Positions 59,390 to 64,000 of a DNA stretch of 64,000 nt are shown here, piece by piece. This DNA is from Xylaria sp. FL1777 (Eukaryota > Ascomycota > Sordariomycetes > Xylariales > Xylariaceae): positions 1 through 64,000 of the forward strand of contig MU400511.1 in assembly GCA_022578965.1 (NCBI GenBank), in the 5' to 3' direction. The first letter of the stretch is position 1. Each line of letters starts with the position of its first letter. Position numbers and translations under genes: made by a program. The notes below the pieces were generated by a model. That model was not told where the DNA came from. It saw only the letters and a list, made by a program, of their open reading frames with translations, and ran no database searches.

Positions 59390-60085
59390 TTCTATTGGGT
59401 CAAAGTTAGTCGAGCTGTTCAATTTGTTCTAATATATCGTCCGCCTTTAATAGTAAAAGCTGTAGGTGGATGAAGGGGAAACATACTAATTGTGGTCTGA
59501 TAAGAAGAGAATCAAAGATGTGGTAATTGTAGGTTTGTGTTGACGATGTTTTTGTTCTGATAATATGTTTATAATGAAGAGCTAAGTGACTATTTTCTCG
59601 TTGGAACCCAAGACCTTTAATATTCATTCGCCTCTGTTTGAGGCTGGGGAGCATCTAGTCCGGCAATCGAGTCGTGACGTAACATTTCGAGGGACACAAA
59701 TCTGTGACGTCAAGAGCCACTCGACGAAGGGCCGTGCCGGGAGAATCCAGGGGTACAGTCTTATCTGTAACGACGAAGAACTCTAATTTACGCAACTGTA
59801 TCTCTGTCTAATGACTAATTCCTTGGCCTAGTAGTTATTCTCGTTCATACTACGTGGGCTCGCGTTGCTTCCACCAAGGTGCATCCTAAGTCAGAACTTG
59901 TCTTAAGGATCCCAAACCACCTATGGTCATATTATTGTATCATTACCGTGTGGTATCTACCTAGTCGTGATGCATCCGCTATTAAGCGAATACACTCTTT
60001 TACCGAAACGCCAAAATCACAGAGCCACTGGCTATGCATATCTCTAACACAAGATATTAACTTTCTGGGGTATGAGAATAGTCCA
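59390..60085. other. intergenic, no gene seen
   Basis: Upstream region of the 92-residue gene and 3' flank of gamma-tubulin, both on the minus strand. It contains one perfect CRE palindrome (59705-59712) and otherwise no recognisable element. Confidence 0.5.
59705..59712. promoter_or_regulatory. CRE-like palindrome TGACGTCA
   Basis: A perfect 8-bp ATF/CREB consensus lies about 320 bp upstream of the ATG at 59389 (-). With a similar site at 2302 and one inside the SDR coding sequence (near 45229), its occurrence is close to chance, so function is uncertain. Confidence 0.25.
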
Positions 60086-61720
60086 TCATCCTATCCTTTT
60101 ATCTGTCTCGGCAGATGTTGCCTTTTCTCCTTCGTCTGGGTTTAGATAATTGGCGTCTTCTGCAGCCTCATACTCGGCTATCAAGTCTGTAACAACTTCC
60201 CTGGCTTCGTCGAATTCATGGAGATTCTCTGAGAAGGGTGCTGTCTTTTTATAACCTTCCATGAAAGCATTCCGTTTTCGCATGCCGTCATATAATCTCA
60301 CAATACGCTTAAATAACTATTACCTAGGAATTAATCACCGAAACATGATTATGATTGAGGTATTAGTTGTTGAGACTTACAGTGGCTATACTTGTGTGGT
60401 TTGCCAACATGAGACCGCTGACACGATGGCTCATTGGAACATAAGGGCTGCGTTTGGTTAAGGCGACCTGAATACTTGCTGGCCCCCATGGAATAAATGT
60501 TGCTAGTTTGCGTTCTCGAATACGTAGGAGACTCTTGTGTACATCTGTAGGATCAACTTCGCCTTGTATCACATTAAGGATTGAGATGTAGCAGCTCTTT
60601 TTGCCTGGTATGGTTGACACCATGCGGTTCTTCGGTTGTAAAAGACGCCGCATCACATCCAAGACGGTTGTCTTGCGCACTGTTTTAGCTTGTTCGACTT
60701 GGTCTGCGGTGAACGGTGTGTATGCAGTCATGAGGAAATGGCAGCGTGGGGTGGGGATCAACGAAGCAAGGATTCCAACGAGGTCGTTGTGCATGTAACC
60801 AGGATATCGAAGAGTGGTAGTACTTGCTGACATGACCGTTGAAACGAGCTGATTGGTTTGCTGGAATGAAGGTTCTTGCACATGGAGCCTGTCCGCAGCA
60901 ATGTGAGATAATGCTCCATTGTCTAGAACAACGACGGAGTCAGCATTTTGAGTTAGCCGTCTCATCGAAAGGAGGCTGTTGTAAGGATGAACGACGACAT
61001 CATCGGCGTTTGTAGTATCCGGGAAGACAGAGTAGGTCTGTATAATCTTCTTGGGGAACCTATCGTTCATTCGCTCGAGGAGAAAGGAACCCAGCCCGGA
61101 CCCTGTGCCACCAGCAATCGAGTGAAGCAGCATAAAGCCCTGTGAGAGTCGTCAGCTACCGAGGAAGACCAGTAAGAACGACTTTAAAGATACCTCAAGA
61201 GAGTCACTACCATCGGCTTCTCGGTCTATCATCTCCATGATCTCCTCGTGGACAGCTTCTCCTGATTGGTATCCATCACCCCAGTTGTTACCAGCACCTA
61301 TACCACTTTTGCCGATGTAGAAGTTTTCTGGGTTGTAGATATTCTTGTATGGACCCGATTGTATACTTTTAATAACACGGGGCTCTAGGTCTATGAGAAT
61401 CGCCCGGGGTATATATCTCGTATCGTCGCTCTGATAGTAGAAGACATCCTTGCGGTCGCCGCCTTCGGTCGCAAAGTCCTCCAGGTTACCATCTTGATTG
61501 ATACCATGTTCCTGGCACAGCTGCTGCCAGAATTGACTGCCGACTGAGCTAGGTTAACGTATGAAACTTTGCGGATCGTTTGAAGTAGCTAAATAGAGCG
61601 GCTGGACTCACTGCTATTGCCACATTGGCCCGTCTGAATGGTAATGATCTCCCTTAGTGGCTCGTTAGAAACAGGTAAATCGTGTGCCACTAGAAATTTA
61701 TGGCCTACCTACCTAGGCAT
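60086..61720 (-). CDS. mipA: gamma-tubulin
   Basis: Five exons, 61720-61713, 61652-61612, 61543-61194, 61139-60381 and 60316-60086, give 462 residues, the normal length. The start [18 protein letters not shown], the nucleotide-binding AGGTGSGLG (142-150), DNGALSHIA and the C-terminal [18 protein letters not shown] identify gamma rather than alpha or beta tubulin. It forms the ring complex at spindle pole bodies that nucleates microtubules. The first coding exon has only 8 nt, and its donor lies in a CCTA-repeat palindrome (CCTAGGTAGGTAGG). The remaining introns are 54-69 nt. Confidence 0.96.
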
Positions 61721-63219
61721 TATCGCGTCATTGATCACAGATGCGAAAAATGCTGGATTGTTATATGGTACGCAACCGACGGTACCAATTAATGCCTTAA
61801 AGTGCTTCTTTAGTGGTGGAAGTTCACGCGTCGCGCGTTTCGCGGGGTCAATCTGCTTGACTCTTATAAATATATAAATAACACTTTATGCATGTATCCA
61901 CATTATCCAAGATGAAACATAGCGTATATATGTATAATGCGCTTTAAGACATGTCCAGACGTCGGATTAGGGATGTAGGTACTTAGGTACCCTTTGTTGC
62001 TCTTCGCTCCCCGGATAGATAAGGTACTTACTATGTACCTTGGCAGGTCTGTACCTGCTGCGTTAGGTACTCTTGTTTACTCCAAGGTTTAGCATCCTGC
62101 AACTCTAATAGATGCCTCAGCTGTGCTGTGATGGAAGAATTGATAATGTGCTGGTTCACTAATGCCACATTGACAGCTGCCCAGCTCATAATCTTACCTT
62201 ATTTCCCAACTACCTACACATTCGGATCTCTCGGTGCCGTCCACTTTTTCCTTTTTACGAGCGATTCCTATCCTATTTATAGTGTAGTCCTGTAGTCCTG
62301 GCGTACCTCCGGCAGTTCTAGTACACGTGGAATGAAACATCTGGATCTTTCAGCTTCACTATCGCATAAGGCCCTCCCTTGTATTAGCAACCTTACCCTA
62401 ATCCGCCAATCATAACAGACACCATGACTCCATGTTCTGCCGGTTCTCCGGTTCTTTGAACTTGAGCTTACACTACCTATGTAGCCTATGTAGGTAGTTA
62501 GCCAGCCCTACTGTCGCATCACGCAGGACGATGCTGACGGCAAAAAGCGTCGTCGCGGTGGACTCATTTAACGGTTTAAATTAGTCAAGGTGTGGATTCT
62601 TCCTTTTTTTCTTTTTTCTTCATGCCTAATCTACACTACCGGTCTAAGTAATAATATATATGGTATGGTAGTTGTCAGCAGCTTCTTCTCTTCTCGTATA
62701 TCCCTCCTTTGTCTTTTGTTTCCTGCCATTGCAGCATTGCAGTCTTGGTTTCGGCCTGAGCAGTTCAGTGCATTCATTGGCTCCCAAGGATACAGCATCC
62801 AGTGGACTGCAGTCCAATCGCGTTGGACCTTGCCGACAGCCTGACACACTTCCGCGTCCATCCCCATCCATGATCTGATCCGCGCATATTCGTGCACTTC
62901 GAGACCTTCTCTTTTATACTTCAATATCACCTGCCACCAGCATTGTTTACAGAGATTTTTTCCTTGCGGCGAATTGCTCGGCTCTTGGCCAGATACCAAA
63001 AAAAGAAAGTTTACGCCGTCCCGCCTGGGTACCCAATCAAGCACCCAATCAACGACGCAGGGGGCACGGGCCCGAAGTACCGGTACCCCGAGCTGACGGA
63101 ACAGGGCCTTGCCAACCTGTAGGCTGTTAGACACTAGGATCGCGCTAAATTCTTAGGAAACGCTGTAGTGTAATATCCCGAGTACCGCAATCAGGGAACT
63201 TGCGAGGCACAAGCGCGCC
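61721..63219. other. divergent intergenic region
   Basis: Promoters of gamma-tubulin and of the 63220 gene. CCTA/TAGG palindromes are frequent (61975-62000, 62476-62500). The frames at 62590-63134 on both strands are unsupported; the GC-rich part 63015-63120 may be leader of the next gene. No RNA gene recognised. Confidence 0.45.
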
Positions 63220-64000
63220 ATGCAGCGCTCTGCTAGCTCGGCACCCGTCCAGGGAAGCATTCCCTTCTTCTCTACCAACATTTGGGGAAGCACATCGTCG
63301 AAGTCCGACTTGAACTCGTTGGCCTTGGCACAGGCAAGCGGCACCACCACCAGCAGATCACGCCCTGGCACCAGCGGAGGCGACCAATCGAAAGAACACA
63401 GCCGGCGACCCTCTTTCGGGCGCAAGTCCTCCATTTCCTCCCCATCCAAGGGAAAGCGACGTGCGAGCTCGTCCGCTTCTAATGGAGGAGGAAGCGGAGG
63501 GCAAATCATAACCGATGCGACCGTACCGCCCGCCCTCCCAGATTACGCCCTCGCCGCCGCCGCTAAAGTATCCAAAGATCCCGACGCTATCGTGTCGCCA
63601 ACGTCGGTCGAGTCGTTGACTAGGATGATCAGCCGTACCATGTCTGCGCCCTCCACCGGTCTCTATCAGACAATGTCTGGAGTAACGGGGGCCGGCCTAT
63701 CTCCCCAGTCTAGCATACCTGGGCTGCCGACAGAATCAGCATCGCTATATAATCACATTCAAGACGTTGCGAAGAAGAGGATCTCGACGCTTGACTACCT
63801 ACGTAAAGCGTAAGTTCCTCATGCCTTGGGTCTCATGTCTTGAGGCTTCTATTCTCACGGGATCCAAGCTGACATGACTACTGCTCACTATAGCCATGAA
63901 GGACGTATTTACTGGCTTAATACACTCCTCTTCGACAAGCCTGATTTGGCGCGTATGCCCTACTTCGACAGTCGAAAGCTAGCGCGCCGCGCGACAAATT
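63220..64000 (+). CDS. conserved fungal protein, 5' part only (cut by window end)
   Basis: Exon 1 (63220-63809) and the start of exon 2 (63894 to the edge) flank an 84-nt intron (GTAAGT ... TATAG). The ~200 residues of exon 1 are Ser-rich and disordered (SRSRPGTSGG, RRPSFGRKSSISSPSKGKRR) with SVESLTRMISRTMSAP further on; at its end begins a folded region, YNHIQDVAKKRISTLDYL, continuing after the intron with HEGRIYWLNTLLF and MPYFDSRKLARRATN. The pattern of the folded part looks conserved in fungi, but I cannot attach a function. The gene continues beyond 64000. Confidence 0.8.

Noticed and set aside
62590..63134. ORFs on both strands upstream of the 63220 gene
   Set aside because: No family pattern; more likely promoter and leader sequence.
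1..64000. CRISPR arrays, telomere repeats, rRNA genes
   Set aside because: None seen; a CRISPR array would not be expected in a fungal genome.

Overview
The window is nuclear DNA of a filamentous ascomycete (Pezizomycotina), most likely a Sordariomycete. Support comes from short spliceosomal introns (about 50-190 nt, GT...CTRAY...AG), a fungal Zn2Cys6 regulator, a cutinase, a SepH-type septation kinase, an HRI-like eIF2-alpha kinase and fungal-type STS1 and RAD52 genes. The left end is an AT-rich block with diverged internal repeats of the kind left by repeat-induced point mutation. Species cannot be told from the sequence. All exon joins were read by eye from reading frame and splice consensus and have no transcript support.

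Layout. 1-2530: AT-rich block, then a gene-free stretch. 2531-5956: an intronless gene for a 1141-residue protein joining four enzyme-like domains (methyltransferase, FAD oxidoreductase, animal phosphomevalonate-kinase-like kinase, adenine phosphoribosyltransferase); this is the most unusual object here. 7058-7799 (-): cutinase. 8917-9232: foldback MITE-like element. 10661-12037 (-): unrecognised three-exon gene. 13431-14645: dihydrofolate synthase. 15760-16744 (+) and 16741-17886 (-): a DUF218-type protein and an alpha/beta hydrolase whose stop codons overlap. 19341-21074: Zn2Cys6 factor. 21892-23809: HRI-like eIF2-alpha kinase. 24734-25192: small unknown protein. 25915-26988: hotdog thioesterase-like membrane protein. 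27308-27901 (-): repeat-rich GPI-anchored protein. A gene-poor 3 kb follows. 30930-32287: mitochondrial release factor. 33352-35441: GPI-anchored serine carboxypeptidase. 37486-42480: SepH kinase with 12 exons. A 2.3 kb gene-free stretch. 44735-45992: SDR dehydrogenase. 46347-47041 (-) and 47684-48352 (+): two secreted small proteins, divergent. 49225-50929 (-): RAD52. 52252-53286 (-): STS1/Cut8. 54438-57176 (-): unrecognised multi-exon gene. 59111-59389 (-): small polar protein. 60086-61720 (-): gamma-tubulin. 63220-end (+): a conserved fungal gene cut by the window edge.

Most genes are housekeeping and lie singly, each with its own promoter. Two cell-cycle genes (SepH, gamma-tubulin) and two nuclear-maintenance genes (RAD52, STS1) share the right half, but nothing shows they are co-regulated. 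The accessory character is concentrated at the left end (AT-rich block, fusion gene, cutinase, MITE) and in the scattered secreted or cell-wall genes. No polyketide synthase, NRPS, terpene synthase, transposase gene, rRNA, convincing tRNA or CRISPR array was seen.
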